Assembly: GCF_015070375.1 (NCBI RefSeq)
Contig: NZ_JADCLL010000004.1
Span: forward strand, 124,001-188,000
Direction: 5' to 3'
Source of the DNA: Nocardioides kribbensis
GTDB lineage: Bacteria; Actinomycetota; Actinomycetes; Propionibacteriales; Nocardioidaceae
DNA length: 64,000 nt
Both the position numbers and the translations under genes were made by a program. Below the pieces are notes generated by a model that worked only from the letters and a program-made list of their open reading frames with translations, made no database searches and was not told where the DNA came from. Below, one piece after another: positions 50,538-58,734 of this stretch. Within the stretch, counting starts at the first letter, position 1; every line of letters begins with the position of its first letter.

Positions 50538-52820
50538 ATGTCCGAGACGGGGTACCGATCGTTGGCCGACCAGCTGCGCGCCTGGTCGGACGAGCGGCTG
50601 TCCCGTCTGCTCGTCGCTCGACCCGATCTCGCCACTCCCGCCCCTCACGACTCCAGCCAGCTCGCCTCGCGGGCTGCCACCCGGTCGTCGTTGCTGCGCA
50701 CGCTCGACCAGCTGTCCCGGCTCGAGCTCTGCGTCCTTGATGCCCTCGTCGTCGCAGGTCAAACCACACCCGACGAAGTCGCCTCGCTGGTGCACGCCGA
50801 CCCCGCCCGGGCCCGTGCCGCGCTCGAGCACCTCGTCGACGTGGCGCTCGTCTGGGAGTCGACGTCGGGCCCCCGCCCGCTCACCGGCGTGGCCGACCTG
50901 CTCACCGGCGGCGGCGACGTCGGGGTGAGCGGCCTGCGCCCGCGCAGCCAGCCCGCGCCCGACCCGGACGCGGTCGCGTCCCACCTGGCCGCCCTCTCCC
51001 CCGCGGCGCGCGCGATGCTCGACCACGTCGCCGCCCAGGGCGGCGAGGCGACCACCGGCGCCGCACGCCACACGGTGCTGCCCGAGGACGCCACCACCCC
51101 CGCCGAGGAGCTGCTGTCGCGCCGCCTGCTGGTGGCCCGCGGCGGCGGCACCGTGGTGGTGCCCGGCGAGGTGGGCCTCGCGCTGCGCGGCGGGCGCACC
51201 ACCACCGAGCCGGTCGACGCCGTGCCCGAGCTGGTCACCTCCGAGCGCGACCAGGCCCTCGTCGACCGCACCGCCGCCGGCGCGGCCTTCGACGCCGTAC
51301 GACGCACCGAGCTGCTCCTCGACGCCTGGGGCACCCGGCCCCCCTCGGCCCTGCGCAGCGGCGGTCTCGGGGTGCGCGACCTGCGGGCCGCAGCGCTGCT
51401 CCTCCACGTCGACGAGGCGACGACCGCGCTGCTGGTGGAGACCGCCGTCGCGGCGGGCCTGCTCGCGACCGGCGTCGGCGCCGACGGGGCGCCGGCCTGG
51501 CTGCCCAGCGACGACTACGACGCCTGGGCCGCGCGGCCCGCGGCCGACCGGTGGCGCCGGCTCGTCACCGCGTGGCTCGACAGCCCCCGCCTGCCGGGCA
51601 TGGTGGGCAGCCGCGACACCGCGGGCAAGGCGTGGAACGCCCTGTCGCCCGACCTCTCGGGGGTGCACGTCGTGGAGACGCGCCGGATGACGCTCGAGGC
51701 GCTGGCCTCGGCCGGGCCGGGGCGCGTGCTGGCCAGCGGCACCGGGCCGCCCTCGCTGCACGCGCGGCTGTCGTGGCTGCGTCCGCGCCGGCCCCGCACC
51801 CGCACCGAGCAGGTCGGCTGGGTCGTCGCCGAGGCGGCCGCGCTGGGCCTGACCGGCCTGGGCGGGCTGGCCGGCTTCGCCCGCCCGCTCGTCGCCGACG
51901 AGCCGGACCGCGCGGCGGCCGAGCTCGCGCCGCTGCTGCCCGAGCCCCTCGACCACGTGCTGCTGCAGGCCGACCTGACGGCGGTGGCCCCCGGGCCGCT
52001 GGAGTCGGCGCTCGCGCGGCGCCTCCAGGTCGTGGCCGACGTGGAGTCGCGCGGCGGCGCGACCGTCTACCGCTTCACCCCCGGCTCCGTGCGGCGCGCG
52101 CTCGACACCGGCTGGACCGCGGTGGAGCTGCACGACTTCCTCGGCTCGGTCTCGCGCACGCCGGTGCCGCAGCCGCTGACCTACCTGGTCGACGACACCG
52201 CACGGACCTTCGGCTCGGTGCGGGTGGGGCACGCCGAGGCCTTCCTGCGCGCCGACGACGAGACCGCGCTCTCGGAGATCCTCGGCCACCCGCAGGCCGC
52301 GGGCCTGGAGCTGCGCCGCCTGGCCCCGACGGTGCTGGTCTCGACGCTGCCGATCGACCTGCTGCTGCCCCGGCTGCGCGAGCTCGGTGCCGCGCCGGTC
52401 GTCGAGGCCCCCGACGGCACGGTCCACGTGGCCCGCCCCGACCAGCTGCGCGCCCGCACCCCCCGCGAGCGTCGCTCGCCGGGCCAGCGCGACGCCCGCG
52501 AGGGCGCGCGCGTGGCCGCGGTGGTCACCGCGGTGCGCTCGGGCGACCGCGCCACCAGCACCCGGCTCCAGGCGCCCGCGAGCGCCCTGACCCCGTCGGG
52601 CTCGCTGGCGGCGCTGCGCGAGGCGGTCGAGCTGGGGTTGAGCGTGCTCATCGGCTACGTCGACAACCACGGCACCCGCACCGAGCGCATCGTCGACCCG
52701 CTCGCGGTGGAGGGCGGCCAGCTCACCGCGCGCGACCACCGCGTCGACGACGTGCGGACCTTCGCGGTGCACCGGATCACCACGGTCAAGCCCGTCGAGC
52801 CCGGCGCCGCCGGCTCGTAG
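50538..52820 (+). CDS. Helicase-associated domain protein (XPB/Ssl2 C-terminal-domain type)
   Basis: A 760-aa protein without Walker motifs. The N-terminal part reads SLADQLRAWSDERLSRLLVA and LELCVLDALVVAGQTTPDEV (winged-helix-like). The C-terminal third has DFLGSVSRTPVPQPLTYLVD and LSVLIGYVDNHGTRTERIV, the latter WYL-like. This is the Rv0862c family, which carries the helicase-conserved C-terminal domain and is coded beside XPB in many actinobacteria. Here only the CGNR gene separates the two. It probably acts with XPB; the role is unknown. Confidence 0.85.
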   Translation: MSETGYRSLADQLRAWSDERLSRLLVARPDLATPAPHDSSQLASRAATRSSLLRTLDQLSRLELCVLDALVVAGQTTPDEVASLVHADPARARAALEHLVDVALVWESTSGPRPLTGVADLLTGGGDVGVSGLRPRSQPAPDPDAVASHLAALSPAARAMLDHVAAQGGEATTGAARHTVLPEDATTPAEELLSRRLLVARGGGTVVVPGEVGLALRGGRTTTEPVDAVPELVTSERDQALVDRTAAGAAFDAVRRTELLLDAWGTRPPSALRSGGLGVRDLRAAALLLHVDEATTALLVETAVAAGLLATGVGADGAPAWLPSDDYDAWAARPAADRWRRLVTAWLDSPRLPGMVGSRDTAGKAWNALSPDLSGVHVVETRRMTLEALASAGPGRVLASGTGPPSLHARLSWLRPRRPRTRTEQVGWVVAEAAALGLTGLGGLAGFARPLVADEPDRAAAELAPLLPEPLDHVLLQADLTAVAPGPLESALARRLQVVADVESRGGATVYRFTPGSVRRALDTGWTAVELHDFLGSVSRTPVPQPLTYLVDDTARTFGSVRVGHAEAFLRADDETALSEILGHPQAAGLELRRLAPTVLVSTLPIDLLLPRLRELGAAPVVEAPDGTVHVARPDQLRARTPRERRSPGQRDAREGARVAAVVTAVRSGDRATSTRLQAPASALTPSGSLAALREAVELGLSVLIGYVDNHGTRTERIVDPLAVEGGQLTARDHRVDDVRTFAVHRITTVKPVEPGAAGS

Positions 52821-52823
52821 GCT
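52818..52823 (+). promoter_or_regulatory. -10 box of a leaderless transcript (CGNR gene)
   Basis: TAGGCT overlapping the stop codon of the helicase-associated gene, followed by 7 nt and the ATG at 52831. No Shine-Dalgarno. Confidence 0.55.
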
Positions 52824-52830
52824 GGGCGCC

Positions 52831-53358
52831 ATGGACGTCGCGGGCCACGCCGAGCAGGCCGCCCGGCTGGTCAACGCCACGGTGCTCGACGTCGACGACC
52901 TCGTCGCGGTGCTCTCGGAGCGCCCCTCGCTGGCCGCGCGGGTGACCGACCGCGACTGCATGCTCGTGCGGCGGCTGCAGCGCGACCTCGACCCCGTCTT
53001 CCGGGCGGCCGCGGAGGGCCGCGACGCGGCCGCCGTCGAGGCCCTCGACGCCCTGCTGGCCGCGCACCCGGTCACCCCGCGGCTCACGCCCGACCCGCAC
53101 GCGCCCTCGGGCCTGCGCCTGGCCGTCGGGGGTCGCTCCGACGCCGTGGCCGAGCAGCTCCTCGCCGAGTCGCTGGTGGGCCTGGCCACCCTGGTGGCCG
53201 ACCTCGGCGCCGCCCGGCTCGGCGTGTGCGGGGAGCCGCGCTGCTCGCAGGTGTGGGTCGACACCTCCTCCAACCGCTCCCGGCGCTACTGCTCCGGGCG
53301 GTGCGCCTCGCGGGTCCACGTGGCCGCCCACCGCGCGCGACGGCGTACGCCGGCCTGA
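52831..53358 (+). CDS. CGNR zinc-finger protein (ABATE domain)
   Basis: A 175-aa protein. The N-terminal stress-induced ABATE-like helical domain spans about 1-125. The C-terminal CGNR-type zinc finger has GVCGEPRCSQVWVDTSSNRS and RRYCSGRCASRVHVAAHRAR, with four cysteines and the conserved N-S-R-R-Y-C. Such proteins are putative DNA-binding regulators. It sits between the helicase-associated and XPB genes on the same strand, but each has its own -10 box. Confidence 0.9.
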   Translation: MDVAGHAEQAARLVNATVLDVDDLVAVLSERPSLAARVTDRDCMLVRRLQRDLDPVFRAAAEGRDAAAVEALDALLAAHPVTPRLTPDPHAPSGLRLAVGGRSDAVAEQLLAESLVGLATLVADLGAARLGVCGEPRCSQVWVDTSSNRSRRYCSGRCASRVHVAAHRARRRTPA

Positions 53359-53386
53359 GCCGACCGCCCGCCGCCCGGCGGCTCCG

Positions 53387-53392
53387 TAGACT
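53387..53392 (+). promoter_or_regulatory. -10 box of a leaderless transcript (XPB gene)
   Basis: TAGACT followed by 6 nt and the GTG at 53399. No Shine-Dalgarno. Confidence 0.55.
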
Positions 53393-53398
53393 CGCCAG

Positions 53399-55039
53399 GT
53401 GAACGACGGCCCCCTCATCGTCCAGTCCGACAAGACCCTGCTGCTCGAGATCGACCACGAGCGGGCGCAGGACTGCCGCAAGGCGATCGCCCCCTTCGCC
53501 GAGCTCGAGCGCTCCCCCGAGCACGTGCACACCTACCGGCTCACGCCGCTGGGGCTGTGGAACGCACGCGCCGCGGGCCACGACGCCGAGCAGGTCGTGG
53601 ACACGCTGCTGGAGTACAGCCGCTACGCCGTGCCGCACTCGCTGCTGGTCGACGTGGCCGAGACCATGGCCCGCTACGGCCGGCTGCGCCTGGAGAAGCA
53701 CCCGGTGCACGGGCTGACCCTGGTCAGCTCCGACCGCCCCGTGCTCGAGGAGGTGCTGCGGGCCAAGAAGATCGCCGGCATGATCGGCGCCCGCCTCGAC
53801 GACGACACCGTGGTGGTCCACGGCTCCGAGCGCGGCAACCTCAAGCAGGCGCTGCTCAAGCTGGGCTGGCCGGCCGAGGACTTCGCCGGCTACGTCGACG
53901 GCGAGGCCCACCCCATCGACCTCGACGAGAGCGAGTGGCACCTGCGCGACTACCAGCGCGACGCCGCCGACTCCTTCTGGCACGGCGGCTCCGGCGTCGT
54001 CGTGCTGCCCTGCGGCGCCGGCAAGACGCTGGTCGGCGCGGCCGCGATGGCCCACGCCAAGGCCACCACGCTGATCCTGGTGACCAACACCGTCTCGGCG
54101 CGGCAGTGGAAGGACGAGCTGGTGAAGCGCACGTCGCTCACCGAGGACGAGATCGGCGAGTACTCCGGGGCGATGAAGGAGATCAAGCCGGTCACCATCG
54201 CGACCTACCAGGTGCTCACGCTGCGCCGCAAGGGCGCCTACCCCCACCTCGAGCTGCTCGACGCCCGCGACTGGGGCCTCATCGTCTACGACGAGGTGCA
54301 CCTGCTGCCCGCGCCGATCTTCCGGATGACCGCCGACCTCCAGGCGCGCCGGCGCATCGGCCTCACCGCGACCCTGGTGCGCGAGGACGGCCGCGAGGGC
54401 GACGTCTTCTCCCTCATCGGGCCCAAGAGGTACGACGCGCCCTGGAAGGACATCGAGTCGCAGGGCTGGATCGCGCCGGCCGACTGCGTCGAGGTGCGGG
54501 TCTCGCTGCCCACCGACGAGCGGCTGGTCTACGCCACGGCCGAGCCCGAGGAGCGCTACCGCCTGGCCGCCTGCACCCACCACAAGGTCGAGGTGGTGCG
54601 CGAGCTGGTCGCCCAGCACCCGGGCCAGCCCACCCTGGTCATCGGGCAGTACATCGAGCAGCTCGACGAGCTCGCCGCGGCCCTCGACGCCCCGGTCATC
54701 AAGGGCGAGACGACGGTCAAGGAGCGCCAGCGCCTCTTCGAGGCCTTCCGCTCCGGCGAGATCGGCCTGCTCGTGGTGAGCAAGGTGGCCAACTTCTCCA
54801 TCGACCTGCCCTCGGCCGAGGTGGCCATCCAGGTCTCCGGCTCCTTCGGCTCGCGCCAGGAGGAGGCCCAGCGCCTGGGCCGGCTGCTGCGGCCCAAGAG
54901 CGAGGGCAAGACCGCGCACTTCTACACGATCGTCTCGCGCGACACCGTCGACGCGGAGTTCGCCCAGAACCGCCAGCGCTTCCTGGCCGAGCAGGGCTAC
55001 GCCTACCGCATCGTCGACGCCGAGGACCTGCCCGCCTGA
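53399..55039 (+). CDS. DNA repair helicase XPB (bacterial ERCC3)
   Basis: A 546-aa superfamily 2 3'-5' DNA helicase. The N-terminal domain (1-175) contains the XPB damage-recognition-like region. Walker A is LPCGAGKT at 203-210, the DEVH box VYDEVHLL at 297-304, motif III GLTATLVREDG at 321-331 with the XPB-specific RED triplet, and VQVSGSFGSRQEEAQRLGRL (motif VI) near 490. Bacterial homologues (M. tuberculosis Rv0861c) unwind DNA in vitro; the pathway is unclear because bacteria have UvrABC. GTG start 6 nt from TAGACT. Confidence 0.95.
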   Translation: MNDGPLIVQSDKTLLLEIDHERAQDCRKAIAPFAELERSPEHVHTYRLTPLGLWNARAAGHDAEQVVDTLLEYSRYAVPHSLLVDVAETMARYGRLRLEKHPVHGLTLVSSDRPVLEEVLRAKKIAGMIGARLDDDTVVVHGSERGNLKQALLKLGWPAEDFAGYVDGEAHPIDLDESEWHLRDYQRDAADSFWHGGSGVVVLPCGAGKTLVGAAAMAHAKATTLILVTNTVSARQWKDELVKRTSLTEDEIGEYSGAMKEIKPVTIATYQVLTLRRKGAYPHLELLDARDWGLIVYDEVHLLPAPIFRMTADLQARRRIGLTATLVREDGREGDVFSLIGPKRYDAPWKDIESQGWIAPADCVEVRVSLPTDERLVYATAEPEERYRLAACTHHKVEVVRELVAQHPGQPTLVIGQYIEQLDELAAALDAPVIKGETTVKERQRLFEAFRSGEIGLLVVSKVANFSIDLPSAEVAIQVSGSFGSRQEEAQRLGRLLRPKSEGKTAHFYTIVSRDTVDAEFAQNRQRFLAEQGYAYRIVDAEDLPA

Positions 55040-55081
55040 GGAGGCCCCCGCCGGGGCCGCCCGCCGGGGCCGCCGGCCGGG

Positions 55082-55240
55082 TCAGCGGCCGCGGCGGGCC
55101 CGGCGCACCAGCCACACGACGAGACCGAGCACCGCGAGCACGAGCACGACGGCCACGGCGATCTCCGCCGGGGCGGGCAGCAGCGGGTCGAGCCCGCCGT
55201 CGTCGGTGACGGTCAGGAGGCGGTCGGTCGGCAGGCGCAT
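55082..55240 (-). CDS. 52-aa single-pass membrane protein
   Basis: A short ORF with coding-like composition: MRLPTDRLLTVTDDGGLDPL, a Pro/Ala linker, one membrane helix (EIAVAVVLVLAVLGLVVWLV, residues 26-45) and the basic end RRARRGR. The charge distribution predicts N-terminus out, C-terminus in. It is divergent from rtcB and has no Shine-Dalgarno; GAGGAT ends 6 nt before the ATG and may be the -10. No family recognised. It could be a small membrane-anchored modulator or a spurious ORF. Confidence 0.55.
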   Translation of the reverse strand: MRLPTDRLLTVTDDGGLDPLLPAPAEIAVAVVLVLAVLGLVVWLVRRARRGR

Positions 55241-55307
55241 GGGCGCATCCTCGCCCGCCGCGCCCCTGCACGCGCAAAACCGGGGGTGCAACCCGATTCC
55301 TGCTCCG

Positions 55308-55313
55308 TAGCGT
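55308..55313 (+). promoter_or_regulatory. -10 candidate for rtcB
   Basis: TAGCGT (TANNNT), 48 nt upstream of the rtcB ATG. Start of transcription near 55320 would fall at the beginning of the hairpin 55317-55345. Confidence 0.45.
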
Positions 55314-55316
55314 CGC

Positions 55317-55345
55317 CGGTCGCCGGCCACCGTGGTCGGCGACCG
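55317..55345 (+). repeat. 5'-UTR hairpin of rtcB
   Basis: CGGTCGCCG (55317-55325) pairs with CGGCGACCG (55337-55345). The interior adds a G-U pair and CCAC/GTGG, giving up to 13 consecutive pairs. It ends 4 nt before the GGGGAAGG ribosome-binding site. It may occupy the very 5' end of the mRNA. Confidence 0.6.
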
Positions 55346-55360
55346 ATCAGGGGAAGGACG

Positions 55361-56530
55361 ATGGAGAAGATCACCCCGAAGCTCCTCAGCTGGGCTTCCA
55401 TCCTCGAGGACACCACCCGCGAGCAGGCGATGACGACGGCGCGCATGCCGTTCATCCACCCGCACCTCGCGCTGATGCCCGACGCGCACCTGGGTCTGCG
55501 GGCGACCGTCGGGTCGGTCATCCCGACCCTCGGCGCGATCATGCCCGCCGCCGTCGGCGTCGACATCGGCTGCGGCATGATCGCCGTGCGCACCCAGTGG
55601 ACGGCCGACCGACTGCCCACCGACCGGCGCCCCGTGCGCGAGGCCATCGAGCGGGCGGTGCCACTCTCGGCCGGCGGCGCCAACCGCCGGGTCAGCCGCG
55701 AGCACACCCGGGAGCGGCTCGAGCTGCTGACCCGCCTCGCCGAGCAGGCCGGCTTCGAGCCGGCGGCGTACGCCCGGCGCTGGGAGCTCCAGCTCGGCAC
55801 CCTGGGCTCGGGCAACCACTTCATCGAGGTGAGCGTCGACGAGGAGCAGCGGGTCTGGCTCTTCCTGCACTCGGGCTCGCGCGGGGTGGGCAACCGCATC
55901 GCGCAGCACCACATCGCCGTCGCGCGCGACCTCTGCGAGCGCTGGTGGGTGCCGCTGCCCGACAAGGACCTCGCCTACCTCGTCGAGGGCACCGCGGAGC
56001 TCGACTCCTACGTCGCCCAGATGCGGTGGGCGCAGACCTACGCGCTGCTCAACCGCGAGGAGATGATGGACCGCGTGGTGCGCCAGGTCGAGGAGTGGGT
56101 CGGCGAGGCTGTGGTGCGCACCGAGGAGATCAACTGCCACCACAACTACACCGAGCGCGAGCGGCACTTCGGTCGCGACGTGTGGCTCTCCCGCAAGGGC
56201 GCCATCAACGCCGAGGCCGGTCGGCCGGGGCTGATCCCCGGGTCGATGGGCACCGCCTCCTACGTCGTCGTCGGCAGGGGCGACCCGGTCTCGCTGCACT
56301 CCGCACCCCACGGCGCGGGGCGGGAGTACTCGCGGGCACGGGCCCGGCGCACCTTCACCCGCGAGCAGCTGCGCGAGGCGATGACGGGCATCGAGTGGCG
56401 TGACTCCGAGGCCTTCCTCGACGAGATCCCCGGGGCCTACAAGGACATCGATCGCGTGATGGCCGACGCCTCCGACCTGGTGGAGGTCAGGCACGTGCTA
56501 CGGCAGGTGGTCAACGTCAAGGGCGACTGA
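55361..56530 (+). CDS. rtcB: RNA-splicing ligase RtcB
   Basis: GTP- and Mn-dependent ligase joining RNA 2',3'-cyclic phosphate or 3'-phosphate ends to 5'-OH ends. The 389-aa product carries the metal and catalytic residues: Asp68 and Cys71 (GVDIGCGM), His153 (GSGNHFIE), His170 (LHSGSRG), His261 (NCHHN) and the guanylylated His317 (HSAPHGAGRE). ATG 55361 follows GGGGAAGG. No RtcA, archease or sigma-54 regulator RtcR gene is near. Likely used for RNA repair after ribonuclease or toxin damage. Confidence 0.95.
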   Translation: MEKITPKLLSWASILEDTTREQAMTTARMPFIHPHLALMPDAHLGLRATVGSVIPTLGAIMPAAVGVDIGCGMIAVRTQWTADRLPTDRRPVREAIERAVPLSAGGANRRVSREHTRERLELLTRLAEQAGFEPAAYARRWELQLGTLGSGNHFIEVSVDEEQRVWLFLHSGSRGVGNRIAQHHIAVARDLCERWWVPLPDKDLAYLVEGTAELDSYVAQMRWAQTYALLNREEMMDRVVRQVEEWVGEAVVRTEEINCHHNYTERERHFGRDVWLSRKGAINAEAGRPGLIPGSMGTASYVVVGRGDPVSLHSAPHGAGREYSRARARRTFTREQLREAMTGIEWRDSEAFLDEIPGAYKDIDRVMADASDLVEVRHVLRQVVNVKGD

Positions 56531-56550
56531 GCCAGGCCTACGGCGACTGG

Positions 56551-56578
56551 TACGTTGTTGCGCATTGTTCGCAACAAC
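56551..56578 (+). promoter_or_regulatory. Palindromic operator overlapping the promoter of the ABC importer operon
   Basis: GTTGTTGCG-cattgtt-CGCAACAAC, perfect 9-nt arms (56554-56562 and 56570-56578). A TACGTT -10 box (56551-56556) overlaps the left arm. The core TTGC-N9-GCAA has the spacing described for Nur (nickel-responsive Fur family) boxes of Streptomyces. It ends 11 nt before the GTG of the permease gene. Confidence 0.7.
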
Positions 56579-56589
56579 CTCGGAGCGTC

Positions 56590-57702
56590 GTGATCCCCAC
56601 CGCCACCCCGTCCGCCCGTCCGGGCCCCGCGCCCGGACGGGCGGACGACCCGCTCGGCCTCCGCGCCCGACGACGACGTACGACGCTCTGGCTGCTCGGC
56701 CTCGGGGCCGGGCTGGTCGCCACCGTGCTGGTCGGGGTGGGCGCGGGGGCGGTCGGCATCGACCCCGCCACCGTGGCGCGCATCGTGGGCCACCACCTGC
56801 TGGGACTCCCCGGCACCGCCGCCGTCGACCCCACCAGCGACGCCATCGTCTGGCAGGTGAGGCTGCCGCGGGTCGTGCTCGCCGTGCTCGTCGGCGCCGG
56901 GCTCGCCGTGTGCGGGGTCGCCCTCCAGGCCATGGTCCGCAACGTGCTGGCCGACCCCTACCTGCTCGGCATCAACTCCGGCGCCTCCACCGGCGCCGCG
57001 GCGGCCATCCTCTTCGGCCTCGGCGCCGGCCTCGGACAGCACGCGCTGCCCGCCAGCGCCTTCCTCGGCGCCGTAGCGGCCTCCGCGCTCGTGCTCGCGG
57101 TGGCACGCTCCGGCGGGCGGCTCACCTCGACCCGGATGCTGCTCGCCGGGGTGGCGGTGGGCTACGCGCTGTCGGGGCTCACCAGCTTCCTGGTCTTCGC
57201 CTCCGGCTCCGCGGAGGGCGCGCGGTCGGTGATGTTCTGGCTGCTCGGCTCCCTCGGCCTGGCCCAGTGGGATGCCCCGCTCGCGGTGGTCGCCGTCGTC
57301 GTGATCCTCACCGTGGCGCTGCTGGCGGTGTGGGGCCGCGGGCTCGACGCGCTCGCCGTCGGCGACGAGACCGCCCACACCCTCGGGGTCTCCCCTGACC
57401 GCTTCCGGACCCTGCTGCTGCTGGTCGTGTCGCTGTGCGTCGCGGTGCTGGTGGCCGCCGCGGGCAGCATCGGCTTCGTGGGTCTCGTGGTGCCCCACCT
57501 CGCGCGCCGCGCCGTCGGCGCCGGCCACGTGCGGGTCGTGCCCACCGCCGCGCTCATGGGCGCGATCCTCCTCGTCTGGGCCGACGTCGCCAGCCGCGTG
57601 CTGCTCCAGCCGCAGGAGATCCCGATCGGGATCATCACCTCGGTCGTGGGCGCCCCCTTCCTCCTGCTGCTCATCCGCCGCCTCCACGCCACCGCGGCCT
57701 GA
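56590..57702 (+). CDS. FecCD/BtuC-family ABC importer permease
   Basis: A 370-aa permease with about ten membrane segments. Landmarks: LPRVVLAVLVGAGLAVCGVA, LADPYLLGINSGASTGAAAA (the conserved 'GVSSGA'-like loop), GFVGLVVPHLARRAVG and LLQPQEIPIGIITSVVGAPF. It imports metal chelates, siderophores, cobalamin or related cofactors. The sub-family resembles the set annotated as 'putative F420-0 ABC transporter' in actinobacteria, whose substrate is unproven. GTG start with GGAG 5 nt upstream. First gene of a four-gene operon behind a palindromic operator. Confidence 0.9.
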   Translation: MIPTATPSARPGPAPGRADDPLGLRARRRRTTLWLLGLGAGLVATVLVGVGAGAVGIDPATVARIVGHHLLGLPGTAAVDPTSDAIVWQVRLPRVVLAVLVGAGLAVCGVALQAMVRNVLADPYLLGINSGASTGAAAAILFGLGAGLGQHALPASAFLGAVAASALVLAVARSGGRLTSTRMLLAGVAVGYALSGLTSFLVFASGSAEGARSVMFWLLGSLGLAQWDAPLAVVAVVVILTVALLAVWGRGLDALAVGDETAHTLGVSPDRFRTLLLLVVSLCVAVLVAAAGSIGFVGLVVPHLARRAVGAGHVRVVPTAALMGAILLVWADVASRVLLQPQEIPIGIITSVVGAPFLLLLIRRLHATAA

Positions 57703-57747
57703 CCCCTCCCTCCCCGTTCCCCCGCCCCCTCCCCAGCTAGGAGACCC

Positions 57748-58734
57748 ATGCCCCGCCCCCGTGGCTCCGTCCTCACCGCCTCCGTCCTCACCGCCTCCGT
57801 CCTCGCGCTCGCCGGCTGCGGCACCTCGACCGACGCGTCGGGCAGCGCCTCGGGCGGCGAGCCGGTGACGGTCGCCAACTGCGGCAGTGACGTCACCTTC
57901 CCCTCCGCCCCGGAGCGGGTGGTGATGCTGAAGAGCGCCGCGGTGCCCTACCTGCACGACCTCGGCGTGCTCGACCGGGTCGTCGCCCGCGCCGGGCTCT
58001 ACCCGTCGGAGTACTACGACGAGCAGACCCTCGCCGAGCTCGACGCGATCCCCGAGCTGACCAGCGACACCGACACCGGCGGGCACCTGCAGATCTCCAA
58101 GGAGGTCGTCGTCGCCCAGCGGCCCGACCTCGTGCTGGGCGAGGTCGACAACCTCTCGCGCAGCAGCCTCGAGGCCGTCGACGTGCCACTGCTGGAGGAG
58201 CCGGCACTGTGCGAGACCGGCGGGAGCGAGCCCGGCTTCGACGACGTCTGGTCGCAGCTGGCGCTCTACGGCGAGGTCTTCGACCGTCCCGACGAGGCGG
58301 CCGCCGCCACCGCCGACCTGCAGGAGCGCCTCGCCGCCGTGGAGGCCGCGGTCGGCGAGCCGTCGGGGCGCACGGCCGCCGTGCTCTACCCCACGGTGGG
58401 CGGAGGCACGACGTACGCCTACGGCACCGGGTCGATGGCGCACCCGCAGCTGGAGGCCGCCGGCCTCGAGAACGTCTTCGGCGACGTCGACGAGCGGGTC
58501 TTCGAGGTCACCCTCGAGGAGCTGCTGGGCCGCGACCCCGACGTGCTCGTGCTGCTCCACACCGACGGCGACCCCGCCGCGGTCGAGGAGGCCCTGGTGG
58601 GGCTCCCCGGCGCGGAGCGGCTCACCGCCGTGCGCGAGGGGGAGGTGATGACGCAGCTGTTCAACTTCACCGAGCCCCCCAGCCCGCTGTCGGTCGACGG
58701 GCTGGAGGCGATCGTGGCGAGGTTCGGGGCGTGA
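57748..58734 (+). CDS. Substrate-binding lipoprotein of the ABC importer
   Basis: A 328-aa exported lipoprotein. Lipobox LALAGC with Cys24. The periplasmic-binding (class III) fold is seen in RVVMLKSAAVPYLHDLGVLD, SKEVVVAQRPDLVLGEVDNL and VLYPTVGGGTTYAYG. These match the sequence style of the family named putative F420-0 binding protein; siderophore or metal-chelate binding is the alternative. Its stop overlaps the ATPase start (GTGA). No conserved iron ligands can be pointed out. Confidence 0.88.
   Translation: MPRPRGSVLTASVLTASVLALAGCGTSTDASGSASGGEPVTVANCGSDVTFPSAPERVVMLKSAAVPYLHDLGVLDRVVARAGLYPSEYYDEQTLAELDAIPELTSDTDTGGHLQISKEVVVAQRPDLVLGEVDNLSRSSLEAVDVPLLEEPALCETGGSEPGFDDVWSQLALYGEVFDRPDEAAAATADLQERLAAVEAAVGEPSGRTAAVLYPTVGGGTTYAYGTGSMAHPQLEAAGLENVFGDVDERVFEVTLEELLGRDPDVLVLLHTDGDPAAVEEALVGLPGAERLTAVREGEVMTQLFNFTEPPSPLSVDGLEAIVARFGA

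Noticed and set aside
49656-53273. Minus-strand frame of 1205 codons upstream of PP2C
   Set aside because: Only the last 277 codons are the phosphatase. The rest is antisense to the helicase-associated and CGNR genes and is low-complexity.
56531-56589. Cobalamin riboswitch before the importer
   Set aside because: 59 nt is far too short and the region is filled by the DNA palindrome.
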